Assembly: GCA_021846325.1 (NCBI GenBank)
Contig: JAJZBX010000002.1
Span: 124,001 to 188,000, forward strand
Length of the DNA stretch: 64,000 nucleotides
Reading direction: 5' to 3'
From: Actinomycetes bacterium
Lineage (GTDB): Bacteria; Actinomycetota; Acidimicrobiia; Acidimicrobiales; RAAP-2
Every line of letters begins with the position of its first letter. Position 1 is the first letter of the stretch. This document shows, one piece after another, positions 33,986-43,276 of this stretch. The notes under the pieces are model-generated. The model was not told the DNA's origin. It did not search any database and worked only from the letters and a program-made list of their open reading frames with translations. The position numbers and the translations under genes were made by a program.

Positions 33986-35727
33986 GTTCCCTTTGGCACC
34001 GTGCGAACGTGAAGGTCTCGCAGCTGACGCTCGGTAATCGCCTTGGGGGCGCCGGTCATCAGGTCCGCGCCCGACTGCGTCTTGGGGTACGCGATCACCT
34101 CACGAATGTTCTCCTCGCCGGCGAAGATGGCGGTCAGGCGATCAATACCGAAGGCGAAGCCGGCGTGCGGTGGCGCGCCGTATCGGAACGCGCCGAGCAG
34201 GAAGCCGAAGCGGCTCGCCGCCTCGTCGGGCGTGATGCCCAACGCCGCGAAGATGCGCGACTGGACGTCGGCGCGGTGAATACGCACCGAACCGCTGCCC
34301 AGCTCCCAGCCATTGAGCACGAGGTCGTACGCCTGAGAGCGAACCCGCAGCGGGTCGGTCTCAATCAAGTCGAGGTCATCGGCGTGCGGCATCGTGAACG
34401 GGTGGTGCGCGGCGAGCAGATTGCCCTCCTCGTCGACCCCCTCGAACATCGGGAACTCGGTCACCCACAGGTACCGGTGCGGCCCCTCGCTCACGGGGGG
34501 TCCCCCGAGGGTCACCCGCAACGAACCCAGCACCCGACACGCGACGTCGTGCTCGTCGGCCACGACCAGGATCAGATCGCCGACCACGGCGTCGTCCACG
34601 GCGCCAATGGCCGCCGCCTCGTCGACACTGAGAAAGCGGCCGAGGGGTGACTCCAACCCCTCGCTGGTCACCCGGAACCAGGCCAGTCCCTTGGCGCCGA
34701 GCGACTTGGCCTGCTCGGTGAGCTGGTCGAGCCGACCGCGCGTGAGCGCGCCACCACCGGTCACCCTGATCGCCTTGACACTGGAGGCTCCGAAGGCCTT
34801 CACCGAGGTCGTTGCGAAGGCGCTCGTCAGGTCCTGCAGGGTCATGGCAAACCTGAGGTCCGGCTTGTCCGTGCCGTATCGGTCGAGCGCCTCGGCCCAG
34901 GTCATCGTCTCGATCGACTCGGGGCGATGTCCCGTGGCCTCCTCGGCGGCGTCGAGCACCGCGCGCGACACGAAGCCCATGATGTCCTCTTGGGTAACGA
35001 AGCTCGCCTCTAAGTCCAGCTGGGTGAATTCGAACTGTCGATCGGCTCGCAGGTCCTCGTCACGCAGGCATCGCGCGATCTGGTAGTAGCGATCAAAGCC
35101 CCCGACCATGAGCAGCTGCTTGGCGATCTGGGGGCTCTGGGGCAGCACGTAGAACTCACCCGCGTGCAGGCGTGACGGCACGACGAACTCGCGGGCCCCC
35201 TCGGGCGTAGGTGCCCACAGCAATGGCGTCTCCACCTCACAGAATCCCTGCTCATCCATGGCGGCCCGTAGTGCGCGGTTGACTCGTGCGCGAAGTCGCA
35301 GGTTCTCCTGCATCGCCTCGCGACGCAGATCCAAGTACCGAAAGCGCAACCGCACCTGCTCGTCGGTGTCGGCACGCTCGTCGAGTTGAAACGGCGGGGG
35401 CTCGGCGGTCGCCAACACCTCGACGTCGCACTCGGTCAGCTCGATCTCCCCAGTGGCGAGTCGAGGGTTGACCGTACCCTCGGGCCGCCGAGCCACCGTG
35501 CCGGTGACGCGCACCACGTACTCGCTTCGCACGTCGAGCGACCCGGGCACCACCGCCTGGACGAGCCCGGATCGGTCGCGCAGGTCCACGAAGGCCAGGT
35601 GTTCGCCGTGCTCGCGGTGCTTAGCCACCCATGCGCACACCGTCACGCGTCGGCCGACCATCGATGCGTCAATGGACCCGCACAGCAGGTCTCGCAGGCT
35701 CGTCGCCTCGTAGTTAGAAGTCGTCAT
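33982..35727 (-). CDS. aspS: Aspartyl-tRNA synthetase
   Basis: Class IIb synthetase, about 581 aa. N-terminal OB-fold anticodon-binding domain (VTVCAWVAKHREHGEHLAFVDLRDRSG), then the bacterial-type core: motif 2 region FDRYYQIARCLRDEDLRADRQFEFTQLD, the GAD insertion domain (about residues 290-410), and motif 3 HAGFAFGIDRL. ATG at 35727 has GGAAA 8 nt upstream; GTG at 35733, overlapping the hisS stop, is possible. Whether it also charges tRNA-Asn cannot be told here. Confidence 0.96.
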   Translation of the reverse strand: MTTSNYEATSLRDLLCGSIDASMVGRRVTVCAWVAKHREHGEHLAFVDLRDRSGLVQAVVPGSLDVRSEYVVRVTGTVARRPEGTVNPRLATGEIELTECDVEVLATAEPPPFQLDERADTDEQVRLRFRYLDLRREAMQENLRLRARVNRALRAAMDEQGFCEVETPLLWAPTPEGAREFVVPSRLHAGEFYVLPQSPQIAKQLLMVGGFDRYYQIARCLRDEDLRADRQFEFTQLDLEASFVTQEDIMGFVSRAVLDAAEEATGHRPESIETMTWAEALDRYGTDKPDLRFAMTLQDLTSAFATTSVKAFGASSVKAIRVTGGGALTRGRLDQLTEQAKSLGAKGLAWFRVTSEGLESPLGRFLSVDEAAAIGAVDDAVVGDLILVVADEHDVACRVLGSLRVTLGGPPVSEGPHRYLWVTEFPMFEGVDEEGNLLAAHHPFTMPHADDLDLIETDPLRVRSQAYDLVLNGWELGSGSVRIHRADVQSRIFAALGITPDEAASRFGFLLGAFRYGAPPHAGFAFGIDRLTAIFAGEENIREVIAYPKTQSGADLMTGAPKAITERQLRDLHVRTVPKGT

Positions 35728-35729
35728 CG

Positions 35730-37016
35730 TCACTTTTCCGTCAGTAGGTCTCGCACGACGGCCACCACGTCGCCCCGCTCGACCGTTGGCTGGGCTTGGG
35801 CAAACTCGCCACTGCGCAGGTCCCTCATCGTAACCTGGCCCGCCGCCTGCTCAGTCGGTCCAATCAGCAGCGCAAAGCGAGCCCCCGAGTGATCGGCCGC
35901 GCGCATCTGCGCCTTCATCGAGCGCCCACCGTACGCGCGCTGCGCGGCGACGCCGCCGCGGCGTAGTTCATCGAGCAGCACGGTCGAGTCGCCCGAACCG
36001 GTGGTGTCGACCACGAAGACGTCCGGGGTCCGCTTGAGAAGTTCGTCGCTGACCCCTTCGGCGTCGCGCACCAACAGCAGTCGCTCGATGCCACAGCCAA
36101 AGCCGATGCCGCCCGTTGGCGGACCCCCGAGCTGCTCGGCCAGTCGATCGTAGCGCCCGCCGCCACCGACGGCGTTCTGCGCGCTCGCCAGGGCGTCAGC
36201 GACGAACTCAAAGGTCGTGCGCGTGTAGTAGTCAAAGCCGCGAACGAGTCGCGGCGTCAACGTCGCCTCGATGCCAATGCTTTCGAGGCCCGCGACGACG
36301 CGCGCGAAGTGATTTCGACAGTCCTCACAGAGGTGGTCGGGCAGCATGGGTCCCGCTTCGGTCACCGCGACGCAGGCCGGCCGCTTGCAGTCGAGCACCC
36401 GCAGGGGATTGGTCGACCATCCCCGGCGATGCTCATCGCACAGCTGCGCGCCGTGTAGGGCCAGGTGCGCCGCCAGCAACTCGACGTAGCGTCCCCGGCA
36501 CTCGTCGTGCCCCATGGAGTTGATCAGTAGACGCACCCGTCGCAGGCCGACCGCCTCGAAGAATCGCCAGGCGAGGGCGATCACTTCGATGTCGAGTTCG
36601 GGGTCCTCGCTGCCGAGCGCCTCGACCCCCAGCTGGTGGTGCTGGCGATAGCGACCGGCCTGGGGGCGCTCGTAGCGAAAGGCCGGAGTGACGTACCACG
36701 CCTTCCACGGTGTCGGCGGCCGATGCTGCACGAAGGCTCGCACGACCGACGCCGTGCCCTCGGGTCGCAGCGCGAACGTGCGCTGGCCACGGTCGCTAAA
36801 TACGTACATCTCTTTGCTCACCACGTCGCTCGACTCGCCGATCCCCCGATTAAAGACCCCCACGTCTTCGAACATCGGCGTGATGATCAGGCCAAAGCCG
36901 TAGCGGTGGGCCAGCGACGCGAACGTGGCGACCACGCCCTCCCACTGCGCCGACGCCGGCGCGAGCACGTCGTGGGTGCCCACCGGCGCACGAAATGGCG
37001 GCGTCGACTCGTTCAT
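35730..37016 (-). CDS. hisS: Histidyl-tRNA synthetase
   Basis: Class II synthetase, 428 aa. GTHDVLAP start, motif 1 with FEDVGVFNRGIGESSDVV, motif 2 region FRYERPQAGRYRQHHQLGVEALG, histidine-specific LVRGFDYYTRTTFEF, motif 3 GIGFGCGIERLLL and a C-terminal anticodon-binding domain. The insertion with CRNHF and CKRPAC fits bacterial HisRS. The start ATG overlaps the rel stop as ATGA, as in the relA-hisS pairs of other actinobacteria. Confidence 0.96.
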   Translation of the reverse strand: MNESTPPFRAPVGTHDVLAPASAQWEGVVATFASLAHRYGFGLIITPMFEDVGVFNRGIGESSDVVSKEMYVFSDRGQRTFALRPEGTASVVRAFVQHRPPTPWKAWYVTPAFRYERPQAGRYRQHHQLGVEALGSEDPELDIEVIALAWRFFEAVGLRRVRLLINSMGHDECRGRYVELLAAHLALHGAQLCDEHRRGWSTNPLRVLDCKRPACVAVTEAGPMLPDHLCEDCRNHFARVVAGLESIGIEATLTPRLVRGFDYYTRTTFEFVADALASAQNAVGGGGRYDRLAEQLGGPPTGGIGFGCGIERLLLVRDAEGVSDELLKRTPDVFVVDTTGSGDSTVLLDELRRGGVAAQRAYGGRSMKAQMRAADHSGARFALLIGPTEQAAGQVTMRDLRSGEFAQAQPTVERGDVVAVVRDLLTEK

Positions 37017-39223
37017 GAACCCTTGTTCTGACCGGGCAGCTGTCGAAACGCGTCAAAGACACCGTCCACCGCCTTGAGCGCGCTAAGCAGGCTCGACAGA
37101 TGCGTGGGGTCGGCCAGCTCCACGTCAAAGACCATGCGCACGATACGCGCTCCCGAGGTCGTCGAACTGCTCGAGATGATGTTCAGGTGGTACTCCGCGA
37201 CCACCTTGGAGACGTCGAGCAGCAGCCGTGACCGATCGAAGGCCAGGACCTCGAGGACGGCGCGATACTGGCCACCGACCGATCCGTCCCATTCGACGTC
37301 GATGATCCGCTCACCGAGCCGGTAGGCGAGCGCCACCGCGTTCGAGCAGTCGTCGCGGTGCACCGATACGCCGCGCCCCTGGGTGATAAAGCCCATAATC
37401 GCGTCGCCCGGCACGGGCGAACAGCACCGAGCCAGGTGGATCATCACGTCGTCGAGCCCCTCGACGTAGACCCCCGCGTTGCGACGGTTCGAGCGGCTCG
37501 TGCGTGGCATCTTGGTCACCGTCGTCGGCAACTGCTCGGCCTCGCCGCCGTGCAACTCTCGTTCGAGACGTTGCACCGCCGAGAGCGCCGAAACCTGACC
37601 GCTGTCGATGGCCATGAAGAGCGCGTCGAGGTCGTCGAGATTGAGCGACGCGATGACCACGTCGAGTGCGCTGGAACCGAGCGACGTCGCAATGGGCAGC
37701 CCCTCACGCCGCAGGGCCTTCACCAGTTCCTCGCGCCCCCCCTCGATCGCGTCGTCGCGCCGTTCACGTTGGAACCACTGGCGGATCTTGGATTTGGCTC
37801 GCGAGGACCGGGCGATCTGCAACCAGTCGCGCGACGGACCAGCGGCGTCGTGCTTGCTGGTGACGATTTCGACGACGTCGGCCGAATGCAACGTCGTGTC
37901 CAGCGGCACCAGGCGACCATTGACCTTCGCCCCGACGCAGTGGTGGCCCACCTCGGTGTGCACCGCGTAGGCGAAGTCGATCGGTGTCGCCCCTTCCACC
38001 AGCGCGATCACGCGACCCTTCGGGGTGAACACGTAGACCTCGTCGTTGCCCAGGTCGAGCTTGAGCGCTTCGAGGAACGCGATGGGGTCGTCCTCTTCCT
38101 GCTCGACGTCGGCCAGACGCTGCATCCAGGCGATCTCCTTGGTCGAGGCCCCCTCCTTGTACCCCCAGTGCGCCGCAATCCCGAACTCCGCGCGCCGGTG
38201 CATCTCCTGGGTGCGAACCTGCACCTCAACCGACTTGCCTCGCGGACCGATCACCGTGGTGTGTAACGACTGGTACAGGTTGAACTTCGGGGAGTTGATG
38301 TAGTCCTTGAAACGGCCCTGCACGGGCGACCACAGGGCGTGGATGGCGCCGAGCACCGCCCAGCAGTCGCGTTCACCTTCGACGATGACCCGCAAGCCGA
38401 CCAGGTCGAAGATGTCGTCGAACTCCTTGCCACCGACCACCATCTTCTCGTAGATGCTCCAGAGGTGCTTGGGCCGCCCGCGCACCTCGGCGCGAATCGC
38501 GAATGCTTCCAATTTCGCCGTGAGCGTATCCATGACCTCGCGCAGATAGGCCTCGCGCTCGGGCTGGCGGGCCGCCACCATCTGCTCGATTTCCGCGTAT
38601 CGCTTCGGGTGCAGGGTCGCGAAACTCAGATCTTCCAGCTGCCACTTGACCTGTTGGACGCCCAGCCGGTGCGCCAGTGGTGCGTAGACGTCGAGGGTCT
38701 CTTGGGCAATGGCTCGCTGGCGACTCATCGGCATCACCGAGATCGTTCGCATGTTGTGCAGTCGGTCGGCCAGCTTGATGATCAGGACGCGCCAGTCACG
38801 AGCCATCGCGATGAACATCTTGCGAATGGTGGCGGCCTGCTGGGCTTCTTTGGAGTCGAACTCCAGTCGGTCCAACTTGGTCACCCCGTCCACCACGGCC
38901 GCGACCTGTTCGCCAAACTCCTCGGCTAACCAGCGCGTGGTGACGCCGGTGTCCTCGACGGCGTCGTGCAGCAGTGCCGCGGCGATCGTCGGCGCGTCCA
39001 GTCCGAGGTCGGCGACGATGTCCGCGACGGCAATGGGGTGGGTGACGTAGGGCTCGCCGGTGCGCCGAAGCTGTCCCTCGTGCGCGGCGATCGCCGCCAG
39101 TCCGGCGCGGCGAATAATCCCCACGTCACCGTCGTCGTGGTGCTCGCGGAAGCGCGCGACGAGCCGATCAACCGCGCTGATCAGCGCGGTATCGGTCGTC
39201 GGGCGTGACGTGAGGCTCACCAT
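37013..39223 (-). CDS. rel: Bifunctional (p)ppGpp synthetase/hydrolase Rel
   Basis: Makes and degrades the stringent-response alarmone. 736 aa: HD hydrolase domain with His62, His86-Asp87 and Glu90-Asp91 (LLHDAVEDTG), synthetase domain (EFDDIFDLVGLRV, GRFKDYINSPKFNLYQSLHTTV, EVQVRTQEMH), TGS domain (VYVFTPKGRVIALVEGATPIDFAYAVHTEVG), a helical/zinc-finger-like region (HLARCCSPVPGD) and a C-terminal ACT domain. Both activities look intact. ATG at 39223 is 6 nt from a TAGGCT box, so the message is probably leaderless. It heads a long minus-strand operon through hisS, aspS, rarA and alaS. Confidence 0.97.
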   Translation of the reverse strand: MVSLTSRPTTDTALISAVDRLVARFREHHDDGDVGIIRRAGLAAIAAHEGQLRRTGEPYVTHPIAVADIVADLGLDAPTIAAALLHDAVEDTGVTTRWLAEEFGEQVAAVVDGVTKLDRLEFDSKEAQQAATIRKMFIAMARDWRVLIIKLADRLHNMRTISVMPMSRQRAIAQETLDVYAPLAHRLGVQQVKWQLEDLSFATLHPKRYAEIEQMVAARQPEREAYLREVMDTLTAKLEAFAIRAEVRGRPKHLWSIYEKMVVGGKEFDDIFDLVGLRVIVEGERDCWAVLGAIHALWSPVQGRFKDYINSPKFNLYQSLHTTVIGPRGKSVEVQVRTQEMHRRAEFGIAAHWGYKEGASTKEIAWMQRLADVEQEEDDPIAFLEALKLDLGNDEVYVFTPKGRVIALVEGATPIDFAYAVHTEVGHHCVGAKVNGRLVPLDTTLHSADVVEIVTSKHDAAGPSRDWLQIARSSRAKSKIRQWFQRERRDDAIEGGREELVKALRREGLPIATSLGSSALDVVIASLNLDDLDALFMAIDSGQVSALSAVQRLERELHGGEAEQLPTTVTKMPRTSRSNRRNAGVYVEGLDDVMIHLARCCSPVPGDAIMGFITQGRGVSVHRDDCSNAVALAYRLGERIIDVEWDGSVGGQYRAVLEVLAFDRSRLLLDVSKVVAEYHLNIISSSSTTSGARIVRMVFDVELADPTHLSSLLSALKAVDGVFDAFRQLPGQNKGS

Positions 39224-39229
39224 GGCGTC

Positions 39230-39235
39230 AGCCTA
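39230..39235 (-). promoter_or_regulatory. -10 box TAGGCT of leaderless rel
   Basis: TAGGCT, 6 nt (GACGCC), ATG at 39223; located in the 20-nt gap after secF. The spacer is identical to that of mshD. Confidence 0.55.
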
Positions 39236-39243
39236 CCGGTCCA

Positions 39244-40374
39244 CTACCGCCGTTTCTGCTTGCGCGCCCGCGCCTGAACGCCGGTCGCCTTGCTCGACGT
39301 GCTCGAGCGCACCGGGCGACTCACGCCCTCTTTGGTCAGCAGCGCCGCCGTCGCCGGGCTCAGCGTCGCCCGATCGGCGCGCGACGCGACTCGGGCGGCC
39401 AGGTCCACGTAGCGCGGTTCGCGCTCCTTCAAGATCGCCAGCAGCGGGCTCGCGATGAAGATCGACGAATACGCCCCGCTGATCAGTCCGACCACGAGCG
39501 CGAGGCCGTAGTTCTGCAGCGTCGTCGCGCCCAGGATGTACGCGCCCACGATTAGCACCGAGAGCACGGGCAAAATGGCGACCAGCGACGTGTTGATCGA
39601 CCGCGCGAGGGTCTGGTTCATCGACAGATTGACCATGTCGCTATAGGACAGCTCACCGCCCTTTAACACCGAGCCCGTGTTGTCGCGCACGCGGTCGAAC
39701 ACCACGACGGTGTCGTAGAGCGAATAGCCCAAAATGGTCAGTACCGCGATGACCGTGTCCGGGGTGATCTGGAAACCAAAGAGTGAATAGACCCCGATCG
39801 TGACCAGGAGGTCGTGAATCATCGCGACGAACGCCGCGAGGGCCATCTTTGGTTCAAATCGCACACTGATGTAGACCACGACGGCGACGAAGAAGACCAG
39901 GAGCGCCTCTAGGGCGCGTCGAGTGATCTGGCCACCCCAGGTCGGGCCGACGTTGCTCGTGGACACCTGATTGGGCGAGACGTTCGCCAGACCCGCCATG
40001 GCGTTGATGACCTTGGTCGTTACGGCGTTCTGCTGCCCGGTCGAGAGCGAGTTCAGGTCGGCCGAGACCTGGTAGGTGTCCGAGCCCAACTTCTCAACGA
40101 CGGGCTGGGACAGGCCGGCGCGCTCCACCGCCGAGGTGACCGCCGAGATGGACGTGTGCGGTGCGAGCACCTCCCACGAGCTACCGCCCTTGAAGTCGAT
40201 GCCCAGGTTGAATCCTCGAATCGACAACGACCCGACGCCCAGCACGATGATGATCGCCGACGCGCTGAACCAGATCTTGCGTCGACCCACGAAGTCGAAC
40301 GTCGTCAGACCTCGGTAGATCCGGGCCAGGCGGCCCGGCGCACGGGCGACCGCGGGCATCGTCGCGCTACTCAT
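39244..40374 (-). CDS. secF: Protein translocase subunit SecF
   Basis: Proton-motive-force-driven partner of SecYEG. 376 aa with six TM segments: TM1 followed by the signature FNLGIDFKGGSSWEV, a periplasmic domain of about 100 residues, then RRALEALLVFFVAVVVYISVRFEP and AVLTILGYSLYDTVVVFDRVRDN with conserved Asp and Arg. The C-terminal tail is basic (RARKQKRR). It overlaps secD by 8 nt. Confidence 0.95.
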   Translation of the reverse strand: MSSATMPAVARAPGRLARIYRGLTTFDFVGRRKIWFSASAIIIVLGVGSLSIRGFNLGIDFKGGSSWEVLAPHTSISAVTSAVERAGLSQPVVEKLGSDTYQVSADLNSLSTGQQNAVTTKVINAMAGLANVSPNQVSTSNVGPTWGGQITRRALEALLVFFVAVVVYISVRFEPKMALAAFVAMIHDLLVTIGVYSLFGFQITPDTVIAVLTILGYSLYDTVVVFDRVRDNTGSVLKGGELSYSDMVNLSMNQTLARSINTSLVAILPVLSVLIVGAYILGATTLQNYGLALVVGLISGAYSSIFIASPLLAILKEREPRYVDLAARVASRADRATLSPATAALLTKEGVSRPVRSSTSSKATGVQARARKQKRR

Positions 40375-41869
40375 GGACTGGCACCATGGCTAGTCCAGCG
40401 GCCATCGACAGGGCGCTCGAGCGTTCGGTGCTGCGTCGCCCGAGCAGGATCACGAGCGGACGGGTGAAGTACCAGGTGATCCCGATGTCGAGCAGCGTCG
40501 AGAGTCCGAGGAAGAAGGCGAAACCACGGACGTCGCCGATCGCGATCAGGTAGAGCAAAATGGCGGCGAGCAGGCTGACGGTGTCCGCCGCGAGGACCGT
40601 ACGCCACGCCGAGTGAAAACCTCGGTCCACCGATGTGCGAATCGATCGCCCCGAACGCGCCTCGTCCTTCAGGCGTTCGAAATACACGATGTAGCTGTCG
40701 ACGGTGATACCAATGGACACGATGAGTCCGGTAACGCCGGCGAGGGTGAAACTCGGTGCGAAGGCGGTATGGCCGAGGGCCGAGATGATCGCCCACAGCA
40801 ACGCCGCGGTCACACTCAAACCGAGCACGATGACCAAGCCCAGCAGTCGGTAGTAAATGATCGTGTAGAGCAGCACGAGCGCCAGACCGACCAGGCCGGC
40901 GCCCAGTCCAGCCACGAGCGCGCTGTGGCCGAGCGTCGGCGACACCGTCTGGGTGGTGAGCGCCACCAGTCGCACCGGTAGCGCGCCGAACTGCATGGCG
41001 AGCGCCAGGTTCTTGGCTGATGACTCCGTAAAGGAGCCCGAGATCTGTCCTTGACCATTGAACGACGAGAAGGTCGCCTGATTCGGCTGAATCAACGGCG
41101 CCGACTGCACGACGCCGTCGAGTTCGATCGCCAGCATGGCGTGGAAGTTGGCCTGGGCGACCTTGTCCCACGCCGGGCTGCCGGCGCCCGTCAACGAGTA
41201 GTTGACGACCCACGCGCCCAGCTGGTTCTGCTGGGCGAGCGCCGTCTTCACGGCCTGACCGGTCAGCTGCGCTGGTCCGAGCACGTAGCGGATGCTGCTG
41301 CCCAGTGACGGCAGCAGCACCGTCGCGTTCTTGTTGTCGTTCGGGGGCGACGTCGACTGGATGTTCGCGTACTGCGGGTCCAGGCCGATGTTGTTCGTGG
41401 GCAGGCCTGTGCTCGTGTTGACGGCCAGGTTGGCCGCGGTCATCAGATAGTTCGGCCCGCAACTCGGGATCGTCGAGACGACGCGCGCCTTCTTGGTTGG
41501 CGCCGAGGTCTCGCACAGGACCGGACGAAACAGCAACTGGGCGGTCTGGCCGACCGCCTTGAGTACCGCGCGCGCGTCCGTCACGCCGGGCACGCTCACC
41601 ACCACGTCCTTGCCCTGCAGATTCACCTGCGCCCCCGACACCCCCAGGCCGTTTACCCGGTTGTTGAGGATGTTGACCACCTCTTGCATGTTGGCCGTCG
41701 ACGTCGCCGTGGCCGGCTTATAGACGACCGACAGTCCGCCCGCGAGGTCCAACCCCAACTTGGGCCCCCAGCCAAAGGACAGCGTCGTGACGAGGGCACC
41801 AATGGAGATGACGATCGTCAGCGCCAGGCTGACGATCAACGAACGTCGCGACCCGACGGTACCCGCCAT
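40367..41869 (-). CDS. secD: Protein translocase subunit SecD
   Basis: Partner of SecF in preprotein release, 500 aa. TM1, then GPKLGLDLAGGLSVVY (D1 motif), a P1 periplasmic region in which RVNGLGVSGAQVNLQGKDVVVSVPG is typical, and five C-terminal TMs with GITVDSYIVYFERLKDE containing the conserved Asp and Arg. The periplasmic domain carries a long Ser/Thr/Asn-rich insertion (about residues 120-180). ATG at 41869 overlaps the yajC stop by 1 nt (TAATG). Confidence 0.95.
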   Translation of the reverse strand: MAGTVGSRRSLIVSLALTIVISIGALVTTLSFGWGPKLGLDLAGGLSVVYKPATATSTANMQEVVNILNNRVNGLGVSGAQVNLQGKDVVVSVPGVTDARAVLKAVGQTAQLLFRPVLCETSAPTKKARVVSTIPSCGPNYLMTAANLAVNTSTGLPTNNIGLDPQYANIQSTSPPNDNKNATVLLPSLGSSIRYVLGPAQLTGQAVKTALAQQNQLGAWVVNYSLTGAGSPAWDKVAQANFHAMLAIELDGVVQSAPLIQPNQATFSSFNGQGQISGSFTESSAKNLALAMQFGALPVRLVALTTQTVSPTLGHSALVAGLGAGLVGLALVLLYTIIYYRLLGLVIVLGLSVTAALLWAIISALGHTAFAPSFTLAGVTGLIVSIGITVDSYIVYFERLKDEARSGRSIRTSVDRGFHSAWRTVLAADTVSLLAAILLYLIAIGDVRGFAFFLGLSTLLDIGITWYFTRPLVILLGRRSTERSSALSMAAGLAMVPVHE

Positions 41870-42186
41870 TACTTCTCGTCGCCTTCGGCCGTTGGCTCAT
41901 CGGACGCCGTGGGCACCGGGTCGAAGCGGCGAGCGATCGCCGACGGAACGAATTCCAGCTCGACGCCACTGGCGCTGCGCAGGGTGATTAGGTCGCTGTC
42001 GGTTCGCACCACCGTCCCGACGAAGCCGCCGATCGTCTGGGCGCGCTGGCCCACCTCGACCTTGCGGGCCTCGGAGCGAGCGGCCTTCTGGCGCTTGTTG
42101 CGCGGTCGAAGGTAGAAGAAATAGAGCGCCCCAAAGACGACCAAATAGATGACGAGAAACGAGCTCCCGCTCGAAGTTGCAAACAT
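41869..42186 (-). CDS. yajC: Preprotein translocase accessory subunit YajC
   Basis: 105 aa: one N-terminal TM (FLVIYLVVFGALYFFYLRP) followed by the RPRNKRQKAARSE basic stretch, a small domain with VGQRAQTIGGFVGTVVRTD, and an acidic tail. It associates with SecDF. ATG at 42186 has AAGGGAAA about 6 nt upstream; an in-frame GTG at 42204 is less likely. First gene of yajC-secD-secF. Confidence 0.93.
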   Translation of the reverse strand: MFATSSGSSFLVIYLVVFGALYFFYLRPRNKRQKAARSEARKVEVGQRAQTIGGFVGTVVRTDSDLITLRSASGVELEFVPSAIARRFDPVPTASDEPTAEGDEK

Positions 42187-42216
42187 GGACTTTCCCTTCG
42201 GCACTAGACCCCAGAA

Positions 42217-42222
42217 ACCCTA
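42217..42222 (-). promoter_or_regulatory. Candidate -10 box TAGGGT of yajC-secDF
   Basis: TAGGGT lies in the 55-nt gap after ruvB and predicts a leader of about 24 nt with the AAGGG ribosome-binding site. Confidence 0.4.
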
Positions 42223-42241
42223 GCCCACCGCGAGCCGAACG

Positions 42242-43276
42242 CTAGACCAACCCGCCACCGGGTGGCCGTAGTCCCAGGTGCGCGTAGGCGAGGTCGGTGG
42301 CCAGTCGTCCGCGCGGTGTGCGCGTCAAGAGTCCCGCGCGCAACAGGTAGGGCTCGTAGGCGTCTTCGATGGTGGCCGTCTCCTCGCCGCTCGCGTGACT
42401 CAGCGTCACCAGCCCCACGGGTTGTCCTCGAAACTGGCGACACAGCAGCCCGAGTATTCGCCGGTCCACCTTGTCCAGGCCGAGTTCGTCGACACCGAAC
42501 AGTTCCAGCGCCTCGACCGCCACCGACCCGCTCACGGTCACGAAACCGTTCACCGCCGCGAAATCCCGGACCCGCCGCAGGAGCCGGTTCGCGATACGCG
42601 GCGTACCGCGGCTGCGGGTCGCGATCCGAACGGCCGCGTCACCCTCGAGCGCGATACCGAGCAGCGACGCGGAACGCTCGACGATGGTTTCCAACTCGCC
42701 GACGTCGTAGAGGTCGAGCTGGCCGACGAAGCCGAAGCGGTCGCGCAGCGGCGCCGCGACCAGGCCGGTCCGCGTCGTCGCCCCAATCAAGGTGAAGGTG
42801 GCCAAATCCAGACGAATCGAACGCGCCGAAGGGCCCCGGCCGATCAACACGTCCAGACGCCGGTCCTCCATCGCTGGATAGAGCACCTCTTCAACCGACC
42901 GGTTGAGCCGATGAATCTCGTCGATGAACAAGACGTCGCCGTCGTGCAAATCAGTCAGCAGTGCGGCCAGATCGCCCGGGCGGGTCAGCACCGGCCCCGA
43001 GGTAATCCGCAAACTGGCCCCCATTTCGAGCGCCACGATCGTCGCCAGCGACGTCTTACCCAAACCCGGCGGGCCGGCGAACAAGAGGTGATCTACGACT
43101 TGACCGCGTGAGCGCGCTGAGCCCAACACGATCTCGAGGTGTCCAACCAGGTCACGCTGACCGACGAAGTCCCCGAGCGCCGTGGGCCGTAGCGAGACCT
43201 CGCTGCGTCGCTCCGGCTCGCGCGCGACCGCCTCGACGTTTCGAGCTACCCCGAGGTCGATGTCGCGGCGCGTCAC
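42242..43276 (-). CDS. ruvB: Holliday junction branch migration helicase RuvB
   Basis: Hexameric AAA+ motor. 344 aa: LRPTALGDFVGQ, Walker A GPPGLGKTSLA, Walker B LFIDEIHRLN, sensor 1 LIGATTRTG, the arginine finger region PLRDRFGFV, and a C-terminal winged helix (SRGTPRIANRLLRRVRDFA). GTG at 43276 overlaps ruvA as GTGA. Confidence 0.97.
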   Translation of the reverse strand: MTRRDIDLGVARNVEAVAREPERRSEVSLRPTALGDFVGQRDLVGHLEIVLGSARSRGQVVDHLLFAGPPGLGKTSLATIVALEMGASLRITSGPVLTRPGDLAALLTDLHDGDVLFIDEIHRLNRSVEEVLYPAMEDRRLDVLIGRGPSARSIRLDLATFTLIGATTRTGLVAAPLRDRFGFVGQLDLYDVGELETIVERSASLLGIALEGDAAVRIATRSRGTPRIANRLLRRVRDFAAVNGFVTVSGSVAVEALELFGVDELGLDKVDRRILGLLCRQFRGQPVGLVTLSHASGEETATIEDAYEPYLLRAGLLTRTPRGRLATDLAYAHLGLRPPGGGLV

